Assembly: GCF_000226095.1 (NCBI RefSeq)
Contig: NC_016476.1
Location: 806,001 to 870,000, forward strand
Direction: 5' to 3'
Length of the DNA: 64,000 bases
From: Thermothelomyces thermophilus ATCC 42464
Taxonomy: Eukaryota > Ascomycota > Sordariomycetes > Sordariales > Chaetomiaceae
Shown here: in pieces, positions 1 through 11,205 of the stretch
How positions within the stretch are numbered: the first letter of the stretch is position 1
How the letters are laid out: the number at the start of each line of letters is the position of its first letter
Translations under genes and position numbers: made by a program
The notes under the pieces: generated by a model
What the model was told of the DNA's origin: nothing
Seen by the model: only the letters and a program-made list of their open reading frames with translations
Database searches by the model: none

Positions 1-3000
1 TGAAGAGCCCGGTCATGCAGACCGTCAAGACCGTCATGACGGTCGAGAAGGCTTCATCCATCATCCCGTACTCTTCCCTGCTCCACCGCAAGTTGGACGA
101 TCGTGAGGCATTTGCGGATTTCCTCGGCTGGATGTGGACGCACTTTGGATCGTCCAGCCCTCAGATTCGCCAGTTCGTCTCGGGTTCTCTGCAGCCAGAG
201 CTTGTGAACTCCCGGGTTGTGAACACGCCGTCCTACCCATGGAATCACTCCCAGAAGTTCTACAGGGAATCGCGCATCTCCCGCCAGTATCACTTCAAAG
301 TCGATAGGCCCCACGAACTTCTTGGCGTCCGAACCCGTGACGACAATAAGCACCAACTCAGGTGGCGCAACATTCTCAGTTATCACAAACTGCCCTGGGC
401 CAAACATCACAGCTTCCAGGGTCAGGCACTGCTTCCGGCTTCGGCGTATCTAGTTATGACCCTGGATGCGGCACGCATTGCGCTGGCTGGTCGACAAGCT
501 TCCGTCGTTGAACTACGCAATCTCGAGTTTCACAGCGGCATCATCCTTGAGCCAGACACGTTCGGTGTGGAAATCCTGTTCAACTTGTCCATCGAGCGCG
601 AGTTCCCAAACGCCATCGATGCGTCATTCACGCTGACCTCTGTCATCGCGGGCGGCAGCTCGGACATGAAGAAGAACTTTAGCGGCAGCCTCACCATCGC
701 CCTCGGGAATCCCTCCTCAGACGCTCTCCCGGCCCGGCCGGCAAGCCGTGCTGAAACGTTGCACGCCAACCCTGACGCCTTTTACGACATGATGGCCAGT
801 ACCGGACTCGTGTACAGTTCCGCCTTTCGCGGTCTGCAGACTTTGGAGAGGCGCTACAACTTCGCTTCCGGCACGCTGAAGAAGTACCACGATGAAGACA
901 CCACCTCGTTGAGCATCAGCCCGGCTACGCTAGATAGCTGCCTGCAGACCGCATTCGTCACCGTCTCGTCCCCGGGTGACAATGCGATATGGGGCGCCTT
1001 TCTTCCGTTGGAGATCGGGTGCGTCCGCTTCAGCTTGGCCACTTGCACCATCCAAGATCGCGACCGAGACCGGCTTGTGGTTGATGCTTACCTGACCAAC
1101 GCGACGCCTGCCACCGAGCAAACCGCTGCGTCCTACACGGCCGATATCGAGATCTTTAACCCCAAAGGAGACATGGAGATCCAGATCCAGGGCCTCACTG
1201 TCGGCTGCGTCGGCTTGACCAGTGCCGAAGATGACTATGAGCTCTATCTCACCACCAGGTTCGATACCGATCCGGACTATGAGATTGTTTCTTCAGGGCC
1301 AATTGACCAGGCCGCGACGAACCCGAACCTGGTTAAGAGCTGCGAGCGGGTTGCGGCCCTCTACTCCAGCCAGACACCTACCCTCCACCATCGTTCTTTG
1401 GGTTTGTGGCTGGGCCAGACCAAGACTCCCAGGCCGCCGAAGCCGTGGGGAGCTGAGACGGAGGAGACGTTGGACAGCTTCATCCGCACGTCTCCTTACT
1501 TCGTCACCCTTGACTTCATTCGCGAGCTGGGCAAGAACCTCCCGGACGTCCTGGTCGGAATGTTGCCTGCGATCATGGAAGAGGCGCACCAACTCGTCGC
1601 ATTCCAACAGCATGTATCCAGGGTTGTCACGCAGATCTCGCACAAATACCCCCGGATGAGTGTTTTGGGACTTCTGGACACTGATATGGGCTTGACCGAG
1701 CATGTGCTGACCGGCTTGAATGATTCTTTCACCTCGTACCGCCTCGGATTGGAGCCAGAGAGGAACCTGGACGCTCGTATCCCGCTTAACGACCCTATCA
1801 GGCGGAAGATTCTGGTAAAAGGGATTGATCTGAATGCCACTGAACCGGAAGAGAATTCACGGTATGACCTCGTGCTGCTTACGTCTTCCATCATCGATCC
1901 CCAGAAGACCGCAAGCACGCTTCGGCTAGTCGGGCGCATGATGCGCCCCGGAGCCTTCTTGATGCTCGTCAATGTATCTCGAAGCCCGCTAAAGGACAGG
2001 ATTCGGCGCTACGCCGGTATTTCGACTGGCTCAGACGTCCTTCCTTCTCCGCCGGACTGGCCGGATCTTCTCGATTCATGCGGATTTGGGTACTCGATGA
2101 AGAACGGGAACCAGTACTACCCTCCCGGGTTTTCACTCATCATCCGCCACTCCGATTCTACCGAGAAGATATCGCTGCTCAACCCTTTCGCTAATTTGGG
2201 CCATTCACTCCTCTCTGACCGCCTGCTAGTTGTCGGTGGAAAGAAGAAGTCAACGGCACTCATCTCATCATCCATCTGTTCCGCTCTTGCGCCCCGATGC
2301 GGTGGTCTTGACCAAGCCGAGACGCTTGAGTGGGTTGATGTTGAGTACGCGGCATCCTTCTCGGCGGTAATCATCCTCAGCGACGTAGATGAGCCCATTC
2401 TGGCCACCATGACGAACAAACGAATGGAGGCTCTCCGGGCACTCTTCAAACCGCAGATGACCGTCCTCTGGGTCACCCACAACGCTCGGTTCCTCAACCC
2501 AGACCACGCGGCGTCGTTTGGGTTCACCCGCACCCTGGCTGCAGAGGTTCCCGGACTCATCCTGCAGATGCTCGATCTCACCACCGCCGACACTGCGACG
2601 GCCTCGGTGGCCATCACGGAGACCTTTGCCCGGCTCGTCAAGCATAGCCTGGCTCACCGCCCGAGTGGGAGCGGGCCGCTTTGGATCAACGAGCCCGAGA
2701 TCCACTTGGAAGACGGTCATCGGCTTGTTCCGCGCGTTGTGCCGTGGAAAGAGGGTAACAACCGGGTAAACGCCTTCCGCAGGGTCGTGAAGAAGACTGT
2801 AAACACCCTGGAGAAAACCGTACGCATTGTGGAATCAGCGCCGTCTGGAGAGCACAGCACGTATTACCATATCGAAGCCGAGCAGCTCGTGGCCCCGGCT
2901 GCCGAGACTGGAAAGCTGATGATTCAGGTTGACTACAGCACCGTGCAGGCCATCAGGATCGGACGTTTGTCTTTGCACCTCTGCGTCGGACATCACCCAG

Positions 3001-5222
3001 AGACCGGGAAGCTGTACGCGGCCGTGTCGGAGAAGAATGCGTCTAACATTGCTGTCCCACCGACAAGTGCGATCGAGATCGACAAAACCGCAATCGACCA
3101 ATCGCTGTTCCTTGCATATCTGGCTCGCTATACTACAGCTCTCAACATTGCTAGCGCAGCACAAGGTTTTCCTATTCTTTTGGTCGAGGCGGACTCCATG
3201 TTCCATCAGTGTCTCAAGGAGTTTCTCGGAGAGGACAGCACGAAGCTCCGTGCCTGCTCGAGCGACCTTACTCGGTGCACGAACATGCCTGAAACGATCT
3301 ACCTCCATTCCCGCTCGCCGATGCGGGATGTGAAGGCTTTGTATCCTCCTGAGGGAGCTTGGGTGCTCGACATGTCCACAGGCTCGAGCCAGCTTTCTCA
3401 TCTGCTCATGCAGACCATGCCAAGGAATTGCAGATACACAGCCTGCAAGGCCCTTCTCGGGACCAACCGTCTCACAAGCGATGAGAAAGACGCATACTCT
3501 GCAAAGTTTTGGGACAAGGCCGTGGCTCTTTCTCTTGCCAAAGCAGAGTCTCGTGAAACCGCTCCTGCTCCCGCCCTGACGACGATCAGTGACTTGCTTC
3601 GAGCCGAAGAGCCTAGCCCACCCTTCTGTCTTGTCGACTGGAAGTCTGACCGTTTAGCGTCGCAGACGGTCAAGCCGTTGGCCGGAACGGGCCTGCTGAG
3701 CCCGACAAAGACGTATGTCCTCGTCGGCTTGACTCGCGACTTTGGCCAGAGCCTGTGTAGGCTGTTCATTCAGCAAGGTGCACGCCACATTGTACTCTGC
3801 AGTCGAAATCCGCCCAAGACGCAGCCGAACTGGCAGACCGAGACGATGGCCAAGGGCATCAATGTTCGCTTCGAAACGCTCGACGTTACCAGCCTGGAGC
3901 AAGTCCTGGAACTCAAGGCCAAGCTATCCGAGACCCTCCCTCCGGTGGGTGGCGTGGTCAACGGCGCCATGGTCCTCGAAGACGGCGTCTTCTCGCAAAT
4001 GTCTCTCGACACCTTCCACCGGGTCATGAAGCCAAAGACAATCGGGTCCAGGAACCTTGACCAAGCCTTCAGCGCGGCCGACATGGACTTTTTCATCATG
4101 ACCTCCTCCTTTGCCGCGATCGGCGGCCACGCGGGCCAGAGCAACTACGCCGCCGCCAACATGTACATGAACGGTCTCGCGGCCTCCCGCCGGCGCCGCG
4201 GCCTCCCGGGCTCCGTCCTCAACATCGGCGTCATCTACGGCCTGGGCTTCCTGCACCGCGAGAAGGGTTGCCTCTACCAAGGTCTCGAGCGCGAGGGCTA
4301 CCCGCCCATCTCGGAGCGCGACATCCACCACATGTTTGTCGAGGCCATCGTCGCGGGCAAGCCCACAGGGCCCGGCCGGCAGCGGGCGGAGGAGGAAGTC
4401 TACGACATCACCACGGGCCTGCGACGCTTTCCCGCCAGCAGCCCCACCCTGCATTGGCACCACGACCCGCGCTTCGGCCATCTCAACACGCGGCGCGACG
4501 ACCACGATGACGATGATGACGTCTTCTCGGGCGCGCCGCGCACCGTCGCGAACGCCAGCACCGCCGCCGGGGCCTCTGCCGCCTGGGCCGCCGGCTCCCA
4601 CCACAAGAATGACGAGGGCAGCCTGCGGCAGCGGCTCGACGCCGCTACCACCCACGACGAGCTCGTCGACGTGCTGGAGCCGGCCTTCGTCGCCCGCCTG
4701 CGCCGGCAGCTGCAGCTGGAGCCGGACGCCGCCGCCGGCGCCGCACAGGCGGACGAGGCGCCGGGCAGCGGCAGCGTGACGGCGGAGCACAGCATCGTCG
4801 ACCTGGGCGTGGACTCGCTCGCGGCGCTGAGCATGCGGGCGTGGGCGTGGAAGGCGCTGGGCCAGGACGTGGCGGCCATGAAGCTCCTGAGCGGGGCGAC
4901 GGTCGCGGAGCTGTGTCGGGAGATTGCCGGCGGCATCTTGGAGGGTCGGAAGGCGGCCCGGGAGAGGAGCGAGCAGATCGGCGAGGCGGACGATGGCGCC
5001 GCTGCGGCTGCGGCTGCGGCTGCGGCTGTCGAGGAGAACGGGAGCGAGGTTGTTGTTGCGACGCCCGGCTCTCTTACGACTATTACTACTGCCTCTTTTG
5101 TTTCTGGCAGCGTGCGAGAGACTACGGAGTCTACTGCGGTTTCCGTTTCCTCAAATACGGAGGAGAATAGTCAGGTGGAAGGAAGATGCGGGCGGCGATG
5201 TTGCGGAGAGGTAATATACTAA
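1..5222 (+). CDS. Highly reducing type I polyketide synthase, 3' part (DH-psiMT-psiER-KR-ACP)
   Basis: The reading frame is open to the left edge (first full codon at base 3), so KS and most of AT lie outside the window. The first visible residues resemble the end of an AT domain. Numbering from the Met at base 15, the dehydratase has the HxxxGxxxxP motif at H132-P141 and the second-hotdog Asp at about D307 (SPATLDSCLQ). The C-methyltransferase region (about 480-720) lacks the SAM-binding ExGxGTG motif. The region before the KR (about 900-1200) has no GGVGxxAxQ-type NADPH motif, so it looks like a dead ER. The KR (about 1230-1450) has VGLTRDFGQSL and the SNYAAAN segment; the ACP has GVDSL near the C terminus. 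No NRPS condensation domain follows. The layout recalls the LovB/PKS-NRPS lineage, which uses a trans-acting ER (inference). The tail after the ACP is Ala-, Ser- and Thr-rich. No intron is needed in the visible part. Confidence 0.93.
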   Translation, partial: KSPVMQTVKTVMTVEKASSIIPYSSLLHRKLDDREAFADFLGWMWTHFGSSSPQIRQFVSGSLQPELVNSRVVNTPSYPWNHSQKFYRESRISRQYHFKVDRPHELLGVRTRDDNKHQLRWRNILSYHKLPWAKHHSFQGQALLPASAYLVMTLDAARIALAGRQASVVELRNLEFHSGIILEPDTFGVEILFNLSIEREFPNAIDASFTLTSVIAGGSSDMKKNFSGSLTIALGNPSSDALPARPASRAETLHANPDAFYDMMASTGLVYSSAFRGLQTLERRYNFASGTLKKYHDEDTTSLSISPATLDSCLQTAFVTVSSPGDNAIWGAFLPLEIGCVRFSLATCTIQDRDRDRLVVDAYLTNATPATEQTAASYTADIEIFNPKGDMEIQIQGLTVGCVGLTSAEDDYELYLTTRFDTDPDYEIVSSGPIDQAATNPNLVKSCERVAALYSSQTPTLHHRSLGLWLGQTKTPRPPKPWGAETEETLDSFIRTSPYFVTLDFIRELGKNLPDVLVGMLPAIMEEAHQLVAFQQHVSRVVTQISHKYPRMSVLGLLDTDMGLTEHVLTGLNDSFTSYRLGLEPERNLDARIPLNDPIRRKILVKGIDLNATEPEENSRYDLVLLTSSIIDPQKTASTLRLVGRMMRPGAFLMLVNVSRSPLKDRIRRYAGISTGSDVLPSPPDWPDLLDSCGFGYSMKNGNQYYPPGFSLIIRHSDSTEKISLLNPFANLGHSLLSDRLLVVGGKKKSTALISSSICSALAPRCGGLDQAETLEWVDVEYAASFSAVIILSDVDEPILATMTNKRMEALRALFKPQMTVLWVTHNARFLNPDHAASFGFTRTLAAEVPGLILQMLDLTTADTATASVAITETFARLVKHSLAHRPSGSGPLWINEPEIHLEDGHRLVPRVVPWKEGNNRVNAFRRVVKKTVNTLEKTVRIVESAPSGEHSTYYHIEAEQLVAPAAETGKLMIQVDYSTVQAIRIGRLSLHLCVGHHPETGKLYAAVSEKNASNIAVPPTSAIEIDKTAIDQSLFLAYLARYTTALNIASAAQGFPILLVEADSMFHQCLKEFLGEDSTKLRACSSDLTRCTNMPETIYLHSRSPMRDVKALYPPEGAWVLDMSTGSSQLSHLLMQTMPRNCRYTACKALLGTNRLTSDEKDAYSAKFWDKAVALSLAKAESRETAPAPALTTISDLLRAEEPSPPFCLVDWKSDRLASQTVKPLAGTGLLSPTKTYVLVGLTRDFGQSLCRLFIQQGARHIVLCSRNPPKTQPNWQTETMAKGINVRFETLDVTSLEQVLELKAKLSETLPPVGGVVNGAMVLEDGVFSQMSLDTFHRVMKPKTIGSRNLDQAFSAADMDFFIMTSSFAAIGGHAGQSNYAAANMYMNGLAASRRRRGLPGSVLNIGVIYGLGFLHREKGCLYQGLEREGYPPISERDIHHMFVEAIVAGKPTGPGRQRAEEEVYDITTGLRRFPASSPTLHWHHDPRFGHLNTRRDDHDDDDDVFSGAPRTVANASTAAGASAAWAAGSHHKNDEGSLRQRLDAATTHDELVDVLEPAFVARLRRQLQLEPDAAAGAAQADEAPGSGSVTAEHSIVDLGVDSLAALSMRAWAWKALGQDVAAMKLLSGATVAELCREIAGGILEGRKAARERSEQIGEADDGAAAAAAAAAAVEENGSEVVVATPGSLTTITTASFVSGSVRETTESTAVSVSSNTEENSQVEGRCGRRCCGEVIY

Positions 5223-6983
5223 TTATGGTCCAGCTTCGGGTATTGGCATGGTGTTGGTATTTGGGGACTTGACGATTGGGGCATTCAAAATTTCCTGCTT
5301 TTTGTCGGAGTATCGGTGGTGAAGATTGGACGGAGAACTTGACATTTCGGGGTCGGTTGTAAGGATAGATGGTCGGGTTGGACACAGATCCTCTTCGTGC
5401 TTTTTCTCATTCCATTCGCGGGAGGAGACTTCTTTGCGACTCTGGTCATGGACATGGGGGAACTGACTTGGACATGTATGTACCGGTGCATAATACCAAG
5501 CGGAGGACCGCCAGTGTTATTAGATGGGCGGATCGGTCCGTCCGGTTGGTTTCCCGCTGTAGGGTATTAAAACGGATTGATATGGTGTACCGTAACTGAT
5601 TATCTTCGCCGAGTGACATGCCTCGATGGGTCACTCCATTGATGAGTTGTGCTCCCGCAGGGTGTCTCGGAGTCAGGAATGATGGATTACCTGACTCACT
5701 TCCTCTCGGACCCCTCTCATGAACGTGTTGTACAAATGTGCATCTGCAGGATGTATGTACATACCTTTCTAACTACGTGTCTGAGGCACAATAAATTGAC
5801 GCGATATCGGAAGCGGTTGGAGCTTGGCTGACCCTTCCACCGGCAATTCCTAATAGGGTTTCCCGGTCTTGGTGCTGCTGCTTATCACAGTAGCTGGCTG
5901 CATCTTGGCGAAGCTGAGATATTACTGGCCTCTACCGACCCACCATCGATATTTGTAAACACAGTGCAAGAGTTCCCTGGGCTTCGAGTCTGCTTTGTAG
6001 GGGGAGGAGTCAAAGTCCTGCGGCTAAGTTCCGCAGAGAGACACCCGAAAAAAGGGACCTTTGGTGCGGGGTCAGGGTCTGGACTCGACTCTTCCTGCAG
6101 TTGACTTTCCCGAAATGCTGTGCTTCTGGGGCCCCGCGTTTTCATTGCCCCACGACGTCACCTCGTGATCTCTCAATCCAATTCCCGGATTCGCTCCTGC
6201 ACGTCGCCGGGCGGCCGACGGCGACGTGCCTGGATAATCACTTCCTGTCCGGTGGAACTCAAGAAGTACCATCAAAAGTAGGATGAGGGGGTTGATTCTG
6301 TTCTCGGAGCACCCTGTATGTATCTACCTGACTCTGCTGTACCTTTCCGTTGTTAATTAAGGGTTGGAGAAGCTGTTACTTGACCAAAGCAATATAAAGT
6401 AACGCTTTGTTGGGGGGAGGGCACAATGGGAAGAAGTTAAGGAAAGGGGAAGAGGAAGAAAAGCAGAAAATCGGGAAGCTCAACAAATGTGTGGGAAAAA
6501 TACTAGAGCACAGTGTCTTCAGTAAGGCACTCGCTCGACTTGTGGGGAAATTGAATACAGAGCTCACCAACTCCCCGGTCTTAACCTTCCGCGTCTACCT
6601 AGTGTTCAAGTAGAAACAGTGTGAAACAGTGAGTACCTCCGCTAAACCGACTACGCTGTAATCCACGTTGCGCAGGGCAGGTGTTGTGTCACCGAACAGG
6701 GCAACTCCGCTCGCTGCCTACCCGCATCGCGCTTTCCCCTTCTTCCCCTCAACAGAAGCTGCTGCTCTCTCTCCGGTCAAGGCATCCATTACTTATTAAT
6801 ATTTCCCGAACAACCCCATCCTGACTCCCCGCAACACCAATGCGAACTCCCCGGTTTCAATTACAACCTGAGCGACGACAAGGACTACAATCAATCAACA
6901 TCAGCAGCAGCAGCAGCAGTAGCAGCACCAACAGCACAGTACAAGCACAAGTGAGTTGACAGCGCCAATCACCAACCCGCACA
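5223..6983. other. Intergenic, no supported gene
   Basis: Only short frames without recognisable families or codon structure are present on either strand. The last 150 bases hold a CAG-type microsatellite (about 6901-6930) and are probably the 5' leader of the monooxygenase gene that follows. Confidence 0.6.
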
Positions 6984-9014
6984 ATGACAATCCCCCCATC
7001 GGAACGCGTCGTCCCCGGCTCTGTCAACCTGGCCCCGGCCCCCTGGCCCGCCTCTGCCACCACTCCAGCCGTCTCCGTCGACGCCCCGCGCGTCGCGGCT
7101 GACCTGGTGGCCGCCCTCAACACCGCCCTCGCTGGTGGCAACTACGCCGCTGCTGCCGACCTGTTCCTGCCCGACCCTGGCCCGGCCAATGGAGATGGCG
7201 CGTCTCCATCGTCCTTCTGGCGCGATCATCTCGTGCTCTCGTGGCGGCTGCGCACGCTCAAGGGGCGCGACAAGATCCGGGAATTCTTGGAGGCTCAGCT
7301 CGGCGGCCCTGGGGGTGGAAAGGTGGTTCGGTTCCAAGTGGATTCGTCGAGCGAGTTCCGTCGGCCGCAGACGGCCGAGTTCCGGCCGCTGGGCGGGGTG
7401 ACGGGGGTGCAGTTCTTCGTCAGGGTCGAGAGGGAGGACGGGGTGGCCGGGCGTGTTGGACGGGGAGTGGTCCGGATGGTGGAAGCAGAGCCCGGGGTCT
7501 GGAAGGTATGGACCTTGTTCACCACGCTGGAGGAGGTGAAGGGGTCGGAGGAGAGGAAGGGCGAGAGGAGGGAACGGGGCGTGCAGCATGGAGCAATAGG
7601 AGGGAGGCGGAATTGGGCCGAGAGAAGGAGGGCCGAGAGCGAGTTTGTCGGCACGGAACCCGTGGTCTTGATTATTGGTCAGTCTCGACTCTCCTTTATC
7701 CCCGCTCACCCCCTTTTTCTTTCTCACTCTTTCTCTTTCTGTGAGGTATGAGGTTGAAGATAGTGATGCTGACTGTGCGCAGGTGCTGGCCAGGGAGGTT
7801 TGACCGCCGCCGCGCGGCTCAAGATGCTTGGAATTCCGGCCTTGATCATTGACAAAAACAGCGCTGTTGGAGACAATTGGCGCAAGCGTTACCACCAGCT
7901 CGTGCTGCACGACCCTGTCTGGTATGACCACATGCCATATGTTCCATTCCCCGACTTCTGGCCCATCTTCACCCCGAAGGACAAGCTTGCGGACTGGTTC
8001 GAAGCGTACGTCAAGGCCCTCGAGCTCAATGTGTGGACCGAGTCAGAGATGGTGTCCTCTTCCTGGAATGACGCCAAACAGCTTTGGGCGGTACAGATCA
8101 AGCGCGCTCGCGCCAGTGGTCAAGAGATTAGGACTTTCCACCCGAAGCACATCATCATTGCCACGGGACACTCGGGAAGGCCGCACATGCCGTCCATCCC
8201 CGGCATGGAGTCGTTCAAGGGCGACCTGCTTTGCCACTCGGGCAGTTTTCCCGGCGCCAAGGAGGGCCGCAAGGGCAAGAAGGCGGTGGTCGTCGGCGCA
8301 TGCAATTCCAGCATGGACATCTGCCAGGATTACGTCGAAAAGGGCTACGACGTGACGATGGTGCAGCGCTCGTCGACCTACGTTATCTCAAGCGAGACCG
8401 CCCTGAAGGTTACCCTCGCCGTGCTCTACGAGGAGAACGGTCCGCCGGTAGAGGACAGCGACATCGCAGTTTGGGGCTGGCCCAGTGAGGTGCTCAAATC
8501 TCTCCAGGTTGATCTCGCAGCCATCTCGGTGGCGCGCGACAGGGAGATGCTCGATGGGCTGGACAAGGCTGGTTTCAAGATCGACATGGGCCCGTCGGGT
8601 GGAGGCCTGTTCATCAAGTATCTACAAAGAGGAGGAGGGTACTACATCGATGTGGGTGGGGCAAAGCTAATTATCGACGGCAAGATCAAGGTCAAGCATG
8701 GCCAGGAGATTTCGCAGGTGCTTCCCACAGGGCTCAAGTTCGAGGATGGGAGTGAGGTGCAGGCGGATGAGATCGTGTTCGCGACCGGGTACGACAATAT
8801 GAGGACAACGGCCAAGGAGATTCTTGGGGACGAGCTGCCTGACCAGGTGGGAGATGTCTGGGGATGGGATCAGGAGGGCGAAATGCGGACTATTTGGACG
8901 CACAGCGGACACCCAGGTCTTTGGTTCCACGGCGGAAACTTGGCCTTCTGCAGGTACTACTCGAGGCTCGTCGCCCTCCAAATCCTGGCCAGGCTGAAAG
9001 GCTTTGAGACTTGA
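6984..9014 (+). CDS. NTF2-like/FMO-type FAD-dependent monooxygenase
   Basis: Two exons, 6984-7677 and 7783-9014, with a 105-nt GT-AG intron splitting a Gly codon; 641 aa. Residues about 30-190 form an NTF2-like N-terminal region. The Rossmann FAD motif (VVLIIGAGQGGL, near residue 228) is created exactly across the splice, which fixes the intron. Downstream lie the FMO-like segment FKGDLLCHSGSFPG and the NAD(P) motif GACNSSMDI. No signal peptide is seen. Fused NTF2-FMO proteins are widespread in ascomycetes and are often annotated as flavin-containing or indole-pyruvate-like monooxygenases, but the substrate is not predictable here. It lies 1.76 kb downstream of the reducing PKS on the same strand, so it could be a tailoring oxygenase of that cluster (inference). 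Confidence 0.9.
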
Positions 9015-9452
9015 TCAGCAGGAAATACCAGGGTGTTAAGATATGGCATGGATTGATTAAAAGAATGTATTGGAAGCCTAGATTTAATTAGAGGAAGAAG
9101 CTCTTTACTCCTGGTGAATAGTGAAGTCCTCGTGGTTCTCTTGAGGTGTTGACTCACGACAGATGTTAGAGGAGTGCGACTGCTGGGTTGTGGTTTGGCC
9201 TGTCGCAACTTCTGTTGACGGTCCCTTCCGATGATGCCAGTTAACACCTGCATGCACTTATGGAGAGGGCAAGGACTGCCCTGAACAACATTAATAATTA
9301 ATTACCCAACGCTTGCCAAGGCGCTCGAGTCTTGATCCCCCCCTTTGCTTCACCAACCTCACTTTCTCTGTTGTGATTCGCTCCTCGTTGCATTAATTAA
9401 CCTACAGTAATAATTCGTTATCTTCCGTCCTATGATTTAATTAATTAGAGGA
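9015..9452. other. Intergenic, AT-rich spacer
   Basis: No gene seen. Several TTAATTAA-like runs (about 9291-9303, 9394-9402, 9436-9447) lie in the presumed promoter of the chitinase-like gene. Confidence 0.6.
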
Positions 9453-10709
9453 ATGGTTCACGTAGGATTGATCCTCGCGCTCGTCGCCTCCTTGCCCCGG
9501 ACCGTCGCCGAAGGCCCTCGCCAGCAGCTCCAGGCCAGCCTGAACCGAACACACCCGGAACTCCCTCGTCTCATGCTCTATCACCAGACGACCCATGACG
9601 CCACTGGTCGGCCCATCTCGCTCCTCCCGCTGGTCACCAAGCAACACATTGGCCTCACCCACCTCATCGTTGGCGCCTTCCACGTCCACGCCAACGGCAC
9701 GATCCATCTCAACGACCATCCTCCTTGGCACCCACGCTACTCGACCCTATGGGCCGAGACCCGCATCCTGCAGTCGCCATCCACCGCTGGCGGCAGAAGC
9801 GGAGGGGTCAAGGTCCTGGGCATGGTGGGCGGCGCGGCGGCGGGGACCTTTGCGGCGGACACGCTGGACGGGGACGGAGCCGCCGCGGCCGCGTTCGAGG
9901 CGTCGTACGCGCTCCTCCACGAGGCGGTGCGGGCGCACACCCTCGACGGCGTCGACCTCGACGTGGAGGAGCCCATGACGCTGCGGGGCGCCGCACGGCT
10001 GGTCCGCCGTCTGCGGGCGGACTTTGGCCCGCGCTTCGTTATCTCGTTCGCGCCCGTGGCCACGGCCTTGTTGGGGACAGGGGCAGGGGCGGGAGCGGGA
10101 ACGGGAACGGGAACGGGCCGGCGGGGACGTGGACGGGGGCGCGGAGGAGCGGGGAACCTGAGCGGGTTCGACTACCGCGCGCTGGAGCGGGCGGTGGGGA
10201 GGGAGATTGCGTTCTACAACGCCCAGTTCTACAACGGGTTCGGCGGGATGGCGGACACGCGCCTCTTCGACGCCATCGTCGGCGAGGGGTGGGAGCCGGA
10301 CAGGATCGTCATCGGGCAGCTGACGAGCCCCGAGAACGGGGGCGGGTTCGTGGGGCACGAGCGATTTGCGAGGACAATCGAGCGGCTGAGGAGGAGGCAC
10401 GGCGAGATCGGCGGCGTCGCCGGGTGGGAATATTTCAACGCCGTCCCGGGCGGGTCGAGCCGGCCGTGGGAATGGGCAGAGAGCATGACGAGGATCCTCC
10501 GGCCTCCCGGGACAGAGCCGGTGTTGAGAATCACGAGGGAGATGGCGGAGAGCCTGAGCCGTGCGTGGATGGTGAGCGCAGCGGAGGGAGGAGGAGGAGG
10601 AGCAGGAGGAGGAGCAGGGGGAATTAGCAGTGCCAGCGGGTTGGGTACAGCGGAGAAACGAGTTGGGCTGGCGCCGAACGTCGATTACATGGCCATGGTG
10701 AATGCATGA
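9453..10709 (+). CDS. Secreted GH18 chitinase-like glycoside hydrolase
   Basis: Single exon, 418 aa. The first 20 or so residues (MVHVGLILALVASLPRTVAE) look like a secretion signal. The GH18 active-site signature DGVDLDVEE lies at residues 165-173, with E172 as the predicted acid/base and D168 and D170 as the preceding Asp residues of DxxDxDxE. VLGMVGG near 121-127 corresponds to the SxGG strand region, with a Gly in place of the usual Ser. Family enzymes hydrolyse beta-1,4-N-acetylglucosamine linkages in chitin or in N-glycan cores; which substrate is used here cannot be told. A Gly/Thr/Arg-rich insertion (about 210-232, encoded by GGGACN-type repeats) interrupts the barrel after the strand ending FVISFAPVATALL. 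A second Gly-rich stretch lies near the C terminus. No carbohydrate-binding module is visible. Confidence 0.85.
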   Translation: MVHVGLILALVASLPRTVAEGPRQQLQASLNRTHPELPRLMLYHQTTHDATGRPISLLPLVTKQHIGLTHLIVGAFHVHANGTIHLNDHPPWHPRYSTLWAETRILQSPSTAGGRSGGVKVLGMVGGAAAGTFAADTLDGDGAAAAAFEASYALLHEAVRAHTLDGVDLDVEEPMTLRGAARLVRRLRADFGPRFVISFAPVATALLGTGAGAGAGTGTGTGRRGRGRGRGGAGNLSGFDYRALERAVGREIAFYNAQFYNGFGGMADTRLFDAIVGEGWEPDRIVIGQLTSPENGGGFVGHERFARTIERLRRRHGEIGGVAGWEYFNAVPGGSSRPWEWAESMTRILRPPGTEPVLRITREMAESLSRAWMVSAAEGGGGGAGGGAGGISSASGLGTAEKRVGLAPNVDYMAMVNA

Positions 10710-11205
10710 TAGAAGGAGTTCTCAAATTAGATGAAGAATGCCCATAATTAATTAGCGAATTGAGTGTCCATATTTCTATCTTATTTTGTTTTGTGTATTT
10801 CTTCCCATAATATGTTATTCTTTTCTTGCCTTTCTTTGCATCTCTCTCTCTCGAGCATTACGTTTCCCGTTTGCGCGCTTGTTTTCTCTTGTGTGTGCGG
10901 ACTCTGCTCTTTCGAAAGAAGTAATAGTTCAGTCGTGCCTTTCCTTAATTACAAGAGTAAGAAGCGCGAGTCTGCCCTGAAGGCTGGTAATTAATCCGTA
11001 CTTGCCCAGAGATCTGGAGAAGTATCCTAGCAGCTGACTTGCCAGCAGTTACCAGCTGGCAACGGAAAGTTCTGCACCCACGTCAGGCAAGTCCCGAGAC
11101 CGCCGGAACAGGTTGAGGGCCCCACTCTCCACCCTCCCGCTTTCACTCTTGACGATCAAAGTCGAGTGCCGAACCGGAAGATCAATCCAGTGAGCATCGC
11201 CAACA
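10710..11205. other. Intergenic, no supported gene
   Basis: Pyrimidine-rich 3' flank of the chitinase-like gene (10770-10900) followed by the leader of the next gene. Nothing else recognised. Confidence 0.6.

Noticed and set aside
3924-4790. 288-codon minus-strand frame in the reducing PKS
   Set aside because: Antisense to the KR/ACP region and without any recognisable family.
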